Below are positions 1-8,271 of a stretch of DNA of 64,000 nucleotides, one piece after another. Both the position numbers and the translations under genes were made by a program. How positions within the stretch are numbered: position 1 is the first letter of the stretch; each line of letters begins with the position of its first letter. The notes below the pieces were generated by a model. It had not been told where the DNA came from, searched no databases, and was given only the letters and a program-made list of their open reading frames with translations. The stretch spans positions 930,001 through 994,000 of the forward strand of contig NZ_JAGIOD010000001.1 of the NCBI RefSeq assembly GCF_017876545.1, given 5' to 3'. Source of the DNA: Brachybacterium sacelli (GTDB lineage Bacteria; Actinomycetota; Actinomycetes; Actinomycetales; Dermabacteraceae).

Positions 1-1
1 G

Positions 2-424
2 CTGGCCGCGCTGTGCGTGGGCGCGGCCCAGGGGTGCCTGGAGCAGGCGGTGGACTACGCGCAGCGGCGGATCGTCTTCGATCGTCCCCTCGGCGACAAC
101 CAGCACATCGCCTTCACCCTCGCCCGGATGCAGGCGCGGGTGGCCGGTGCGCGTGCCCTGATGCACGAGGCCGCCCACCGACTGGAGGCCGGGATGCCCT
201 TCGGGCGCGAGGCGGCGCTGGCCAAGCTCGTCAGCAGCGAGGCGGCGGTCGACAACGCCCGCAGCGCCTGCCAGATCTGGGGCGGCAACGGATTCCTCAA
301 CGAGAACGTGGTCGCCCGGCACTATCGCGACTCCCGGGTGCTCGAGGTCGGCGAGGGCTCGAGCGAGGTGCAGCTGGCGATCATCGCGCGGCACCTGGGA
401 TTCGCGAAGGCGCTCACGGGCTGA
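2..424 (+). CDS. Acyl-CoA dehydrogenase, C-terminal part (cut by window start)
   Basis: Only the last 140 or so residues are present; the reading frame is open from base 2 and the N-terminus lies outside the window. The segment is the C-terminal helical domain of the acyl-CoA dehydrogenase flavoprotein family: the stretch R-x-x-F-D-R-P-L followed by Q-x-x-x-F-x-L-A-x-M, then W-G-G-N-G-F and the final R-D-S-R-V-L-E-V-G-E-G-S-S-E are typical. These enzymes oxidise an acyl-CoA to the 2-enoyl-CoA, reducing FAD. The usual catalytic glutamate position cannot be assigned safely from this fragment. It ends 53 bases before the next gene, a GntR regulator on the same strand that has its own operator-like site, so the two need not be co-transcribed. 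Substrate chain length is not predictable. Confidence 0.9.
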   Translation: MAALCVGAAQGCLEQAVDYAQRRIVFDRPLGDNQHIAFTLARMQARVAGARALMHEAAHRLEAGMPFGREAALAKLVSSEAAVDNARSACQIWGGNGFLNENVVARHYRDSRVLEVGEGSSEVQLAIIARHLGFAKALTG

Positions 425-436
425 GAGCGGGCCAGT

Positions 437-448
437 ACCCTATTGGAT
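437..448. promoter_or_regulatory. ATCCTATAGGAT-type operator, site 1 (ACCCTATTGGAT)
   Basis: The 12-mer ACCCTATTGGAT is a degenerate copy of the palindrome ATCCTATAGGAT found at several other promoters in this window. It contains a plausible -10 element (TATTGG or TTGGAT) and sits 29 bases before the preferred start of the FCD-type GntR gene. This position suggests autoregulation and makes that regulator a candidate for the protein that reads the whole site family. Confidence 0.5.
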
Positions 449-477
449 GAATGATCGCCGAGGAAGGGAGCGCCGCG

Positions 478-1179
478 ATGGCCGTCAGACGACAGGTCCT
501 GCGCGACGAGGTCGAGGAGCTCATCCTCCAGCGGCTGCTCGAGTCGCGGTGGGCCCCCGGTTCCCGCCTCAGCATCGACGGACTGGCACGGGACCTGGAC
601 GTCTCCCCGACGCCGGTGCGCGAGGCGATGGTCTCCCTCGAGCGCTCCGGTCTGGTCGAGTACGTGGCCCTGCGCGGCTACGTGGTCGCCCCGCCGCTGG
701 ACGCCGCGCACATGCGGGAGCTGCTGGATGCGCGCAAGGTCGTCGAGTCCGCCGCCCTCGGCCGCGCCTTCACCGAATGGGATGCGCTGGTCGCCGACCT
801 CGAGCAGGCCCACCGCCATCACGCCGAGGTGCTCGAGCGCATCGACGGCGCGGCCCCGGAGGACTACGCGCTGCTGAACGAGCACTTCCGCGCGGACTGG
901 GCCTTCCACCAGGTGTTCTTCGCCCACGCCGGCAACCGCTACCTGCGCACCATGGTGGAGAACCTCAGCACCTACTCCCATCGCATGCGGCAGACCTGGT
1001 CCGGCGGGCCCGGGACCTTCGACGGCCACACCGCGCACCACGAGCACGGGCTGATCCTCCAGAAGGTGCGCCAGCATCATCACGACGGGGCGCTGCTGGC
1101 GCTCTCGGCGCACCTCGATGCGGTGCTGGGGCGGTCCCTGCCGTCGGTCGGGGACGAGGACGTCGCGACGGCCGGCTGA
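478..1179 (+). CDS. GntR-family transcriptional regulator with FCD ligand domain
   Basis: A DNA-binding regulator. The N-terminal winged helix-turn-helix (about residues 10-70) contains L-S-x-x-x-L-A-x-x-L-x-V-S-P-T-P-V-R-E-A, the recognition-helix signature of GntR proteins. The C-terminal all-helical FCD domain, with several His and Asp residues, normally binds a metal and an organic acid such as a sugar acid. I prefer the ATG at 478 over the in-frame ATG at 451: a purine-rich AGGAAGGGAG lies just before 478, and the operator-like ACCCTATTGGAT at 437-448 would place transcription start near 451. The gene stands alone, convergent with a membrane protein gene 18 bases downstream. The palindrome in its own promoter recurs before several sugar-acid operons in the window. 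I infer, without proof, that it controls them. The ligand is unknown. Confidence 0.85.
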   Translation: MAVRRQVLRDEVEELILQRLLESRWAPGSRLSIDGLARDLDVSPTPVREAMVSLERSGLVEYVALRGYVVAPPLDAAHMRELLDARKVVESAALGRAFTEWDALVADLEQAHRHHAEVLERIDGAAPEDYALLNEHFRADWAFHQVFFAHAGNRYLRTMVENLSTYSHRMRQTWSGGPGTFDGHTAHHEHGLILQKVRQHHHDGALLALSAHLDAVLGRSLPSVGDEDVATAG

Positions 1180-1197
1180 GCTCCGGCGCCGCGCGGG

Positions 1198-2046
1198 TCA
1201 GCGATCGAGGAGCGAGTCCGCGCTGCGGTCGTGCAGGTGACGCCTGAGGAACTCGGAATGGACGTCGAGGGACCGGGTGACCCCCGCGATCACATCGCCT
1301 TCGATCCGGTCGAGCCTGGTGCCGAGCTCCTGGAGCTGATGGTCGATGCTGGTGAGATTCGCGAACGCCTCGTCGCGGGCGCTGCCCGTGAAGGGGCCCA
1401 GGAAGCCGACCGTGTCCTCCAGGGCGCTCACCAGATCCGGGACATAGCGTCGGGCCATCCCCTCCAGCACCATCACGTCCTCGTCGGACGGACGGCGGGA
1501 CTGCAGCGACTCGGATCCCACCAGGGAGTTGATCCTCTGCAGCAGCGACTCGGCGCGGTGCAGCACGGGCCGGACCGCCCGGGTGGGACGCCGACGGCGC
1601 ATCCGGGCCAGGCGTCGGCGCTGGAGCTTCGTGGATCGCACGATCTTCTCGAGCAGCGGGCGAGTGCCCGCGGGCACCTCCCCGGAGGCCGCGCTCCACC
1701 GCACCGGTCGCGGTGCCCGGTCGCGCAGCAGGAAGCCGGTGCCGCCGCCGACGACGAGCCCGACCCCCAGGCCGGCCGCCAGGGGAGCGAGGAGCCCGGC
1801 CCCTCCGATCAGGCTGCCGACCCCGAGCACGAGGAAGCTGCTGATCCCGACGATGCCACCCAGGACGGTGGGAACCCCGACGGTGAGCCAGCGGCCACGG
1901 CGGCGCGGCATCGTCAGCTTCGTCGAGACCGGGGCATGGACCTGTCCCACGAGCGAGGGGCTCCCGCCTGCGGACGTGCGAGGGCGGAAGGGGGAGCGGC
2001 CCCTCCACACCGGTCGAGCACTGGGCGATGGACGCTGGTCTCTCAT
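1198..2046 (-). CDS. Membrane protein paralogous to the TelA-partner (XpaC-like) protein
   Basis: A 282-residue protein of no firmly known function. A proline/arginine-rich N-terminus of about 50 residues is followed by two adjacent hydrophobic segments (roughly residues 54-105, Gly/Leu/Val-rich) and then a charged helical domain of about 170 residues. The C-terminal half is clearly related to the product at 55408-56421: both share S-L-L-x-R-I-x-x-L, the block V-M/T-L-E-G-M-A-x-R-Y-x-P-x-L-V, G-F-L-x-x-F-x-G-S-A-R, D-x-Q-L and V-A-G-V-x-R-S-L-x-V-H-x-E-F-L-R. The paralogue is followed by telA; this copy is not. The two-TM plus helical layout resembles XpaC-family proteins that accompany TelA/YaaN in Firmicutes. 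The ATG at 2046 has GAGAGGT about 8 bases upstream; a later ATG (complement of 1909-1911) is possible. Confidence 0.7.
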   Translation of the reverse strand: MRDQRPSPSARPVWRGRSPFRPRTSAGGSPSLVGQVHAPVSTKLTMPRRRGRWLTVGVPTVLGGIVGISSFLVLGVGSLIGGAGLLAPLAAGLGVGLVVGGGTGFLLRDRAPRPVRWSAASGEVPAGTRPLLEKIVRSTKLQRRRLARMRRRRPTRAVRPVLHRAESLLQRINSLVGSESLQSRRPSDEDVMVLEGMARRYVPDLVSALEDTVGFLGPFTGSARDEAFANLTSIDHQLQELGTRLDRIEGDVIAGVTRSLDVHSEFLRRHLHDRSADSLLDR

Positions 2047-2154
2047 GGTTACCCGCAGACCTCTCGGGAACGGAGCTGGGGCCAGGGTATCCCGCGCACC
2101 CGAGCCCCCGCTGGGGGTGGGCCGAGCGCTCGGTCGGCGCGCGGTCCTGCCCGG

Positions 2155-2916
2155 TCAGCGCGCGGCGTGCGCCTCGGCGATCCGCAGCAGCTCGAGGTAG
2201 CCCTCGAGCCGCCAGGCGGTGCGACCGACGAACAGGCCGGTCACGTGCTCGATCCCGAGCAGGTCGGCGGCATTGTCGAGGTTCACGGAGCCGCCGTAGA
2301 GGATCCCGGTGACGCGGTCGGAGTACGCCCTGCCGAGCGAGGCGAAGGGCTCGATCAGCTCCTCGACGGTCGCCGGACGGCCCGACTCGCCGATCGCCCA
2401 GATCGGCTCGTAGGCGATGACCACGCGGGAGAGCTCCTCGGTGCCGAGACCCTCGAGCGCGCCGGCGGCCTGCTCGAGGATGTGCTCCGTGGAGCCTCCG
2501 GCCGCCTTGATCGCGGCGCTCTCCCCGATGCACAGCAGGGGGGTGAGGCCGTGACGCAGGGCCGCGGCGACCTTCAGCCGGGTGGTCGCGACGGTCTCGC
2601 CGAAGTGCTCGCGACGCTCGGAATGGCCGATCTCGACGATCTGCGCGCCGGCGTCCTGCGCCTGCGGGACGGACACCTCCCCGGTCCATGCGCCGGCGTC
2701 CTCCCAGTGGGCGTTCTGCACCCCGAGCAGCACGGGGGAGCCCTCACCGAGGATCCCGCGCACCGTGGTGGTGGCGGTGAAGGAGGGGATGACGAAGGGC
2801 TGCACGCCGGTCGGGGCGCTGCCCTCGAGGTGCTCGCGGAGGCCGCCGGCCCAGGCGCGTCCCTCGGCGAGGTTCTTGGTCATCTTCCAGCTGGTGCCCA
2901 CCCACAGGGTGCTCAT
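2155..2916 (-). CDS. lerI: Triosephosphate-isomerase-family tetrulose-phosphate isomerase (LerI/EryH-like)
   Basis: A 253-residue TIM-barrel isomerase with the triosephosphate isomerase catalytic set: Lys11 (S-W-K-M), His98 in I-G-H-S-E-R-R and Glu170 in A-Y-E-P-I-W-A-I-G, plus the phosphate loop Y-G-G-S-V-N. The normally invariant Asn two residues before the lysine is Ser here (G-T-S-W-K-M). I associate that feature with the EryH/LerI branch, which isomerises L-erythrulose 1-phosphate to D-erythrulose 4-phosphate in tetritol catabolism. The gene follows a DhaK-type kinase and sits in an operon with ApnO- and OiaX-like genes, so that role fits better than glycolysis. A hairpin separates it from the kinase gene, so expression may be uncoupled. 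The RpiB-type EryI enzyme needed for the next step is not in the window. Confidence 0.75.
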   Translation of the reverse strand: MSTLWVGTSWKMTKNLAEGRAWAGGLREHLEGSAPTGVQPFVIPSFTATTTVRGILGEGSPVLLGVQNAHWEDAGAWTGEVSVPQAQDAGAQIVEIGHSERREHFGETVATTRLKVAAALRHGLTPLLCIGESAAIKAAGGSTEHILEQAAGALEGLGTEELSRVVIAYEPIWAIGESGRPATVEELIEPFASLGRAYSDRVTGILYGGSVNLDNAADLLGIEHVTGLFVGRTAWRLEGYLELLRIAEAHAAR

Positions 2917-2958
2917 CGGTGTTCCTTCCGCGGTGCGTGCCGGTGTTCTGCCTGCTGT

Positions 2959-2996
2959 GCGCCGAAAGGTACCGGATCCGCGGAACTTTTCGGCGC
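2959..2996 (-). terminator. Hairpin between kinase and isomerase genes (family A, copy 1)
   Basis: Arms GCGCCGAAAGGT (2959-2970) and ACTTTTCGGCGC (2985-2996) pair over 12 positions with one G-T wobble around a 14-base loop. It lies 31 bases after the kinase stop codon on the minus strand and could terminate, attenuate or mark an RNA-processing point before the isomerase gene. A related hairpin with the same loop length lies at 34607-34641. Confidence 0.5.
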
Positions 2997-3027
2997 GCGG
3001 CGAGGACAGGGGATCAGGGGTCGGGGG

Positions 3028-4743
3028 TCAGGACAGGTGCTCGCCGAGCTCCGCCATGAGGAGGGAGAAGGAGATCGCGCCGGGATCGGGGGTGCCGAGG
3101 GACCGGTCGCCGAGCACCCTGGCGCGGCCGAGCGCGGCGGTGATGTCCGCGGTGGCGTCGGCGGCGGCGCGGGCCGTCCTCGCGGCCTCCTGGATCGCGG
3201 CGGCGGCGTCGTCCCCGGTGAAGGCTCTGTCCAGCGTGGTGCGGAAGGGGAGGGCGGCATCGACCATGGTCTTGTCGCCCACCGCCGCCCCGCCCAGGCG
3301 CAGCACCGCGTCGATGCCGGCGTCGAGCGCGTCGACCACGGTGCGCGGCGAGCTGCCGGAGTCGTCGGCGAACACGCCGCCCGCGGCGATCAGGGCCGCG
3401 CCCCACAGCGCCCCGGAGGTGCCACCGGCGGATTCGGACCAGGCCTCGCCGGCGCGGACCAGCAGGGTGCGGGCACCGGCGCCGTCGGCGAGCGCTGCCC
3501 GGGCCGCGTTCGCGGCGCCCGCGGAGCCGTAGGCCATGCCCTGGCCGTGGTCGCCGTCGCCGGCGATCGCGTCGATCCGGCCGAGCTCGGCCTCCTCCCG
3601 CGCGCAGACCGCCTCGAACAGCTCCAGCACGCCACCGATCCGGGCGGCGACGGCGCGGGACTCCTCGGTCGAGGTGGGGGTCTCGTCGGCCCCGGGCTCC
3701 CAGAAGGTCGCTCGGCGGGGACGCTCGCGCACCGGCATCGCACCGCGGCGGAGGGCGGGGGTGTCGACGGGGGCGAGCCAGTGCTGCTCGAGCTCCTCGT
3801 CGAGGAAGACGAGGGTCAGGGACAGGCCGGCCATGTCGAGGCTGGTGACGAGCTCGCCGACCTCGGGGCGCACGACCGTGATGCCCGCGTCCTCGAGCAG
3901 CTCGGCGACCGTCGCGTAGACGACGAACAGCTCCTCGTACTTCACCGTGCCCAGGCCGTTGAGCACCACGGCGGCGCGGCCCGCGTAGCCGCCCTCCGCC
4001 CGCGGGGGCTGCTCGGCGAGGACCCCCTCGACCAGGAGCCTCGCGATCTCGGCCGCCGAGCCGACGGGTTCCTCGCGCACGCCGGGCTCGCCGTGGATGC
4101 CCAGGCCCACGCCCATCTGGCCGTCCGGCACGTGGAACAGCGCCTCGGCGGCCCCGGGCAGCGTCGGCCCGTCGAAGGCGACGCCGAAGGAACGGGTGGC
4201 ATCGTTCGCCGCCTGCGCGATCCGCTCCGCCTCGTCCAGGTCCGCGCCGGCCTCGATCGCGGCGCCGACGATCTTGAACACGGGCAGGTCACCGGCGATG
4301 CCGCGACGGTCGCGGTGATTCTCGGGGGTGTTGGAGACGATGTCGTCGCTGACCGTGACCAGGCGCGCGTCGATGCCCTCGGCGCGCAGCTTCTCCGCGG
4401 CCGCCCCGAAATGCAGGACGTCGCCGGCGTAGTTGCCGAAGCCCAGGATGACGCCGCCGCCGGATTCGGCGTTGCGGGCCACGGAGTGAACCTGCGAGGC
4501 CGACGGGGAGGCGAACACGTTGCCGCAGGGTGCGCCGTGGCCCATTCCGGGCCCGACCCAGCCGGCGAAGGCCGGGTAGTGGCCCGAGCCGCCGCCGATG
4601 ACGAGGGCGGGCTGGCCCCGCGGGGTCTCGGTGGAGCGCACGACCCCGCCGTGCACGACGGCGACGTGGTCGGGATGGGAGCGGGCCAGACCCGTGACCG
4701 CCTGGGTGGCGAAGTCGGCGGGGTCGTTGAACAGATACGTCAT
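3028..4743 (-). CDS. lerK: DhaK-DhaL type ATP-dependent ketose kinase (L-erythrulose kinase candidate)
   Basis: A single-chain kinase of 571 residues. Residues about 1-330 form the DhaK domain, with the substrate-binding loop G-G-G-S-G-H at 50-55 and His217 in G-L-G-I-H-G, which forms the covalent hemiaminal with the keto group. Residues about 370-571 form the DhaL ATP-binding domain, with the Mg-binding G-D-G-D-H-G-Q-G-M. Such proteins phosphorylate dihydroxyacetone or, in actinobacterial tetritol pathways, D- or L-erythrulose (DerK/LerK). The company of ApnO-, OiaX- and LerI-like genes points to L-erythrulose; plain dihydroxyacetone kinase remains possible. The ATG at 4743 follows GGAGGAAA. 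An ATCCTATAGGAA site lies 92 bases upstream in the 123-base gap after the permease gene, so this gene and the isomerase may have their own regulated promoter. Confidence 0.8.
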   Translation of the reverse strand: MTYLFNDPADFATQAVTGLARSHPDHVAVVHGGVVRSTETPRGQPALVIGGGSGHYPAFAGWVGPGMGHGAPCGNVFASPSASQVHSVARNAESGGGVILGFGNYAGDVLHFGAAAEKLRAEGIDARLVTVSDDIVSNTPENHRDRRGIAGDLPVFKIVGAAIEAGADLDEAERIAQAANDATRSFGVAFDGPTLPGAAEALFHVPDGQMGVGLGIHGEPGVREEPVGSAAEIARLLVEGVLAEQPPRAEGGYAGRAAVVLNGLGTVKYEELFVVYATVAELLEDAGITVVRPEVGELVTSLDMAGLSLTLVFLDEELEQHWLAPVDTPALRRGAMPVRERPRRATFWEPGADETPTSTEESRAVAARIGGVLELFEAVCAREEAELGRIDAIAGDGDHGQGMAYGSAGAANAARAALADGAGARTLLVRAGEAWSESAGGTSGALWGAALIAAGGVFADDSGSSPRTVVDALDAGIDAVLRLGGAAVGDKTMVDAALPFRTTLDRAFTGDDAAAAIQEAARTARAAADATADITAALGRARVLGDRSLGTPDPGAISFSLLMAELGEHLS

Positions 4744-4834
4744 CGGGGGTTTCCTCCACGGGCGTCCGAACGGGGGACCGGCGGCGCGCAGTCGGTGTCG
4801 AACCGGAACGGGGCGATCTCCCCGCGGTTCCATG

Positions 4835-4846
4835 ATCCTATAGGAA
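4835..4846. promoter_or_regulatory. ATCCTATAGGAT-type operator, site 2 (ATCCTATAGGAA)
   Basis: An 11-of-12 match to the palindrome, in the gap between the GntP permease gene and the kinase gene (both minus strand). Read on the minus strand it includes TATAGG or TAGGAT, which can serve as a -10 element for the kinase gene. Confidence 0.6.
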
Positions 4847-4866
4847 ATGAGGGAAGCGGTGACGGG

Positions 4867-6318
4867 TCAGATGATCAGCCAGAGCAGGCCGAGGATCACC
4901 ATCGAGGTGAAGCCCAGGACCGTCGTCATGACGGTCCAGGTGCGCAGCCCGTCGGGGACCGACATCCCGAGGAACTTGGTCGCGATCCAGAAGCCGGAGT
5001 CGTTGATGTGCGACATCGAGACCGATCCCAGGCCGATGGCCAGGATGATCAGGGCGACCTGCAGCGAGGAGTAGTCCCCGCCCACCACGGTGGACTGCAC
5101 GATGCCCGCGGCGGAGAGCGTGGCCACCGTTCCCGAGCCCTGGGCCACCTTGAAGGCCAGCGCCACCAGGAACGCCAGCAGCAGGATCGGCACGCCCGCC
5201 TCGAGCATCAGCCCGGAGACGGCGTCCCCGACCCCGGTCTCGGTGAGCACCTCCGCGAAGACCCCACCGGCCCCGGTGACCAGGATGACGATCGCTGCCG
5301 GTCCGAGCGCCCCGTCCATGACCTCGCTGATCTGCTGCTTGCCCCAGCCGTGCATGATGCCCAGCAGGTACATCGCGATCAGCGTGGACACCAGCAGTGC
5401 GAAGGCGGGGGCGCCGATGAAGGAGAGCACGTTCGCGGCGGTGCCGCCCTGCTCGAACACCAGCGCGCCCACGGTGCCGCAGGCGATCATGAGGATCGGC
5501 AGCAGGATCAGGCCCACCACCAGCGAGGCCGGCGGGCGTCGCGAGAGCTCCTCCTCGGCGGGGGAGTCGCCACCGCCGCTGTCGTCGGCGCCGCTGCTGT
5601 CGGGTGATCCCCCGACGGCCGCGGTCACTCGCTCGGAGTGGAAGCTCGCCTCGCCGGCGGCTGCGTACTTCGCCGCGACCGCTGGCTCCAGCACGAAGGA
5701 GCGGTTGCCGATGAGGCGCTTGCCCACGAGGTGCACGAGCAACCCCATGGGGATCGCGAGCGCGATGCCGAGGAGGGTCACCAGTCCCATGAGGTGCTGA
5801 CCGAGCAGGGTGGTGGAGCCGACCACGCCGGGATGCGGCGGCACGGTGTTGTGGATGAACACCATGAACACCGCCACCGGCATGCCGACCGCGACGGGGG
5901 CGCGGTGACCGGCGGCCTTCGCGAACGCGAAGATGATCGGCACCAGGATGATGAAAGCGACGTCGAAGAAGATCGGGATCGCCACCAGACCCGAGGCGAT
6001 GAGCAGTGCCTGGGCCAGACGCTTCTCCCCGAGCACCGCGGCGGCGCGGTGGGCGATGACCTCGGCGCCCCCGGTCTTCTCGATGATGCCTCCGAGCATG
6101 GCGCCGAGGCCGACCAGCAGGGCCACGCTGCCGAGGGTGCCGCCCATCCCCTCGATCATGAGGGGCACGATGTCCTGGATCGCGACACCCGCGGCGAGGG
6201 CGGTGAGCACGGAGATGACCAGCAGCGACACGTACGCCGGCCATTTCAGGGCGATGACCGTGACCAGGAGGATCGCGATCGCGGCGACCGCGATGCCGAT
6301 GAGAAGGAGAGGGTCCAT
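4867..6318 (-). CDS. GntP-family sugar-acid permease
   Basis: A 483-residue inner-membrane carrier of the GntP family (gluconate:H+ symporters and relatives). It is almost entirely hydrophobic, with about 12-14 membrane segments and one polar, Ser/Gly/Asp-rich cytoplasmic loop near residues 215-250. Family features include the amphipathic G-A-M-L-G-G-I-I-E-K-T-G-G-A region, the F-I-H-N-T-V-P-P-H-P-G motif that lines the transport path, and A-Q-G-S-G-T-V and S-M-S-H-I-N-D-S-G-F-W near the C-terminus. It lies between the ApnO-like gene and the kinase gene. In the pathway context D-apionate or a related branched C5 acid is the expected substrate, where described apiose pathways use ABC systems. 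The start at 6318 has GAAAGG about 7 bases upstream. Two further GntP proteins occur in the window. Confidence 0.9.
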   Translation of the reverse strand: MDPLLLIGIAVAAIAILLVTVIALKWPAYVSLLVISVLTALAAGVAIQDIVPLMIEGMGGTLGSVALLVGLGAMLGGIIEKTGGAEVIAHRAAAVLGEKRLAQALLIASGLVAIPIFFDVAFIILVPIIFAFAKAAGHRAPVAVGMPVAVFMVFIHNTVPPHPGVVGSTTLLGQHLMGLVTLLGIALAIPMGLLVHLVGKRLIGNRSFVLEPAVAAKYAAAGEASFHSERVTAAVGGSPDSSGADDSGGGDSPAEEELSRRPPASLVVGLILLPILMIACGTVGALVFEQGGTAANVLSFIGAPAFALLVSTLIAMYLLGIMHGWGKQQISEVMDGALGPAAIVILVTGAGGVFAEVLTETGVGDAVSGLMLEAGVPILLLAFLVALAFKVAQGSGTVATLSAAGIVQSTVVGGDYSSLQVALIILAIGLGSVSMSHINDSGFWIATKFLGMSVPDGLRTWTVMTTVLGFTSMVILGLLWLII

Positions 6319-6352
6319 CGTCGGGCCTTTCTCGTGAAGGGGGCGCGGTTGC

Positions 6353-7249
6353 TCAGCGCTGGATCGGGTCGATCTCGAGCATGGTGGCCAGGACCTTGTC
6401 CAGCTGCTCGTCGTCCCAGATCTTCGTCCAGTCGGGGTTGATGATGGACTCGCGGCCGTAGTCCATGGCGCGCAGGCAGGCGTCGGAGAACGGGTTCGAG
6501 CCGCGCAGGGCGTTGGTGAGCGAGATGTAGATGTGCCCGTAGAACAGCGCCTTGACGGCCTTCTCCGGGATGCCGACCTCGTGGATCGCGTGGTCCATCG
6601 AGTCCTTGAGGAACTGGCCGATCATGCACCCGGTGGTCTCGACCAGGGTGGGCTCGAGCTGGGCGAGCTGCTTGATGGTCACCCAGTGCACGTCGATCAC
6701 GGGGGCGTAGATCGCGCGGATGACCTTCGCGGTGCGCTCGCGGATCTCCTGGTCCTCGCCCTCGTACGCCGCCACGACCTCCTGGGGGGCGGCGATCCCG
6801 CCGAAGGTGTCGGCCCACTCCTCCTGCGTGGTGCGTTCGAGGAAGACCGACGGGTGCGCCGGGTGGGCGCAGGCCTGGTGGACGCCCCCGCGCTCGGTGA
6901 GCAGCCCGGCGTAGGCCGCGGCCGGATCCAGGGTCAGCAGCACGGAGCCGTCCTTCATGAGTGGGACGACCTGCGCGGAGATCTTTCCGAGGACGACGTC
7001 CGGCACGGCGAGGATGACCACGTCGGCGGCCTTCGCGGCGTCCTCGAGCTCGGTGACCTCGCGGCCCAGCTCGGCCAGTCGCTGCCGGCCGGCCTCGGAG
7101 GCCTCGACGTAGAAGATCGGGGCGTCGGTGAGGTCGAGGTTGTTCGAGACGCGGGTGCCCATCTTGCCGGCCGCGCCGACCACCGCGACGCTGATCGAGG
7201 GATCGAGCTCGACGGTCTTGCCGAACAGGGGGTTCAGTTCCTTGGTCAT
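6353..7249 (-). CDS. apnO: D-apionate oxidoisomerase-like dehydrogenase
   Basis: A 298-residue protein with an N-terminal Rossmann domain (V-A-V-V-G-A-A-G-K-M-G near residues 21-31) and a long helical C-terminal domain of the phosphogluconate-dehydrogenase-C/ketol-acid-reductoisomerase-like family. Conserved-looking polar stretches include C-A-H-P-A-H-P-S-V-F and the Q-L-A-x-L-E-P-T-L-V-E-T-T-G-C-M-I-G helix. The characterised member of this family, ApnO, oxidises D-apionate and migrates its hydroxymethyl group to give 3-oxo-isoapionate. The next gene upstream encodes a TIM-barrel protein fitting the decarboxylase OiaX, and a tetrulose kinase and isomerase follow, exactly the set needed to take 3-oxo-isoapionate to tetrulose phosphate. 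AAGGAG precedes the ATG. The family is seen in the sequence; the substrate is inferred from context. Confidence 0.7.
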   Translation of the reverse strand: MTKELNPLFGKTVELDPSISVAVVGAAGKMGTRVSNNLDLTDAPIFYVEASEAGRQRLAELGREVTELEDAAKAADVVILAVPDVVLGKISAQVVPLMKDGSVLLTLDPAAAYAGLLTERGGVHQACAHPAHPSVFLERTTQEEWADTFGGIAAPQEVVAAYEGEDQEIRERTAKVIRAIYAPVIDVHWVTIKQLAQLEPTLVETTGCMIGQFLKDSMDHAIHEVGIPEKAVKALFYGHIYISLTNALRGSNPFSDACLRAMDYGRESIINPDWTKIWDDEQLDKVLATMLEIDPIQR

Positions 7250-7321
7250 GTCATGACTCCTTGGGTGTGGGTGGCCCCTGCGGGGCCGGGTCGATCGGCC
7301 GACGGGGGCCGAGGATCGGGA

Positions 7322-8194
7322 TCAGGCCGTCCGGGCGTCGCGCCAGGCGCGCAGGGCTGCGAGGCTGCGGTCGGTCCAGGCGCGCTCGGCGGTGAGCGTC
7401 ATCTCGAGGTCTCCCTGCCAGGGCAGCCAGTGCTCGACGATCGCGCTGGGGGCGCGGCGGTCGGTGCGGGTGGTGCCCTTGTCGGCGGCCGCAGCGCGTC
7501 GGCCCGTGGAGGGAGAGTCCTCTGCGTAGACGGCCTGCAGCTCGTGGTCGAGGTCCAGCAGGCCCTCGCCGAGCGGGGCGCCGGAGTAGGTGAAGCCCAC
7601 CCAGCCCTCCTGGCGGGCGAAGGCGAAGTCCTTCACGTGCAGGTTCACGGTGTCCCGCGCGCAGGAGGCGACGACCTGCTTCGGGTGCTCGAGGGCGGAG
7701 ACGCAGTTCGCGGGGTCCAGGCAGATTCCCACCAGCGGCGAATCGACCCGGCCGATCACCTGCAGCAGTGTCGCCGTGGGCACCTGCTCGTAGGTCTCCA
7801 GGGCGAGGGTGGTGCCGGTGCGCTCCAGACGGGGGAGGGTCGCGGCCAGCTCCTCGACGGCGGCGTCGACGCCCTCGGCGATCTCGGGGGCCTGGATCAT
7901 CGAGCGCAGGGTGCGGGCGCCGAGCGCCTCGGCGAGGTCGAGGTACCGGGCCAGGTGGTCGCGGCCGATGGTGCGGGTGCCGAGCTCGAGCTCCACGCCC
8001 AGGATCTCGGCGCGCTCGCGCAGGGCGCGGAGTCCGTCGGCGTCCTCGGACTCGATGCGGGGATCGTCGCAGATCTGGAACACGTCGCAGTCCAGCTGGG
8101 CGGCGCGGTCGATCATGCCGGCGATCGACAGGGGCTGCGGGGCGCGGTCCTGGAACTCCCAGTACAGGGCGTAGGTGCCGATACCGATCTTCAT
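7322..8194 (-). CDS. oiaX: Sugar phosphate isomerase/epimerase-family protein, 3-oxo-isoapionate decarboxylase candidate
   Basis: A 290-residue AP-endonuclease-2-like TIM barrel. Metal-binding candidates are spaced along the barrel: E in A-L-E-T-Y, D in C-L-D-P-A-N, H in L-H-V-K-D-F and E in I-V-E-H-W-L-P-W. It is the first gene of the minus-strand operon and is followed directly by the ApnO-like gene. In the D-apiose pathways the family member OiaX decarboxylates 3-oxo-isoapionate to L-erythrulose. A kinase and an isomerase that would use L-erythrulose are in the same operon, so I favour that assignment, though many members of this fold are isomerases or epimerases. The short Arg/Ala/Asp-rich insertion near residues 235-255 looks like a surface loop. 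The start at 8194 has GGAG about 11 bases upstream. Confidence 0.65.
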   Translation of the reverse strand: MKIGIGTYALYWEFQDRAPQPLSIAGMIDRAAQLDCDVFQICDDPRIESEDADGLRALRERAEILGVELELGTRTIGRDHLARYLDLAEALGARTLRSMIQAPEIAEGVDAAVEELAATLPRLERTGTTLALETYEQVPTATLLQVIGRVDSPLVGICLDPANCVSALEHPKQVVASCARDTVNLHVKDFAFARQEGWVGFTYSGAPLGEGLLDLDHELQAVYAEDSPSTGRRAAAADKGTTRTDRRAPSAIVEHWLPWQGDLEMTLTAERAWTDRSLAALRAWRDARTA

Positions 8195-8271
8195 GCGCGG
8201 GTCACTCCGTCGTGGGGTCGCGGTCTGCGGGGGCCGGGGCGGGGCGTCGACCCGGGCGATGCCCAGACCCT

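Noticed and set aside
1231..5607. A 1458-codon open frame on the plus strand
   Set aside because: It runs antisense across the membrane-protein, TPI-like, kinase and permease genes, which have clear domain motifs. Its translation is Gly/Arg/Asp-rich low-complexity sequence typical of an opposite-strand shadow in GC-rich DNA.
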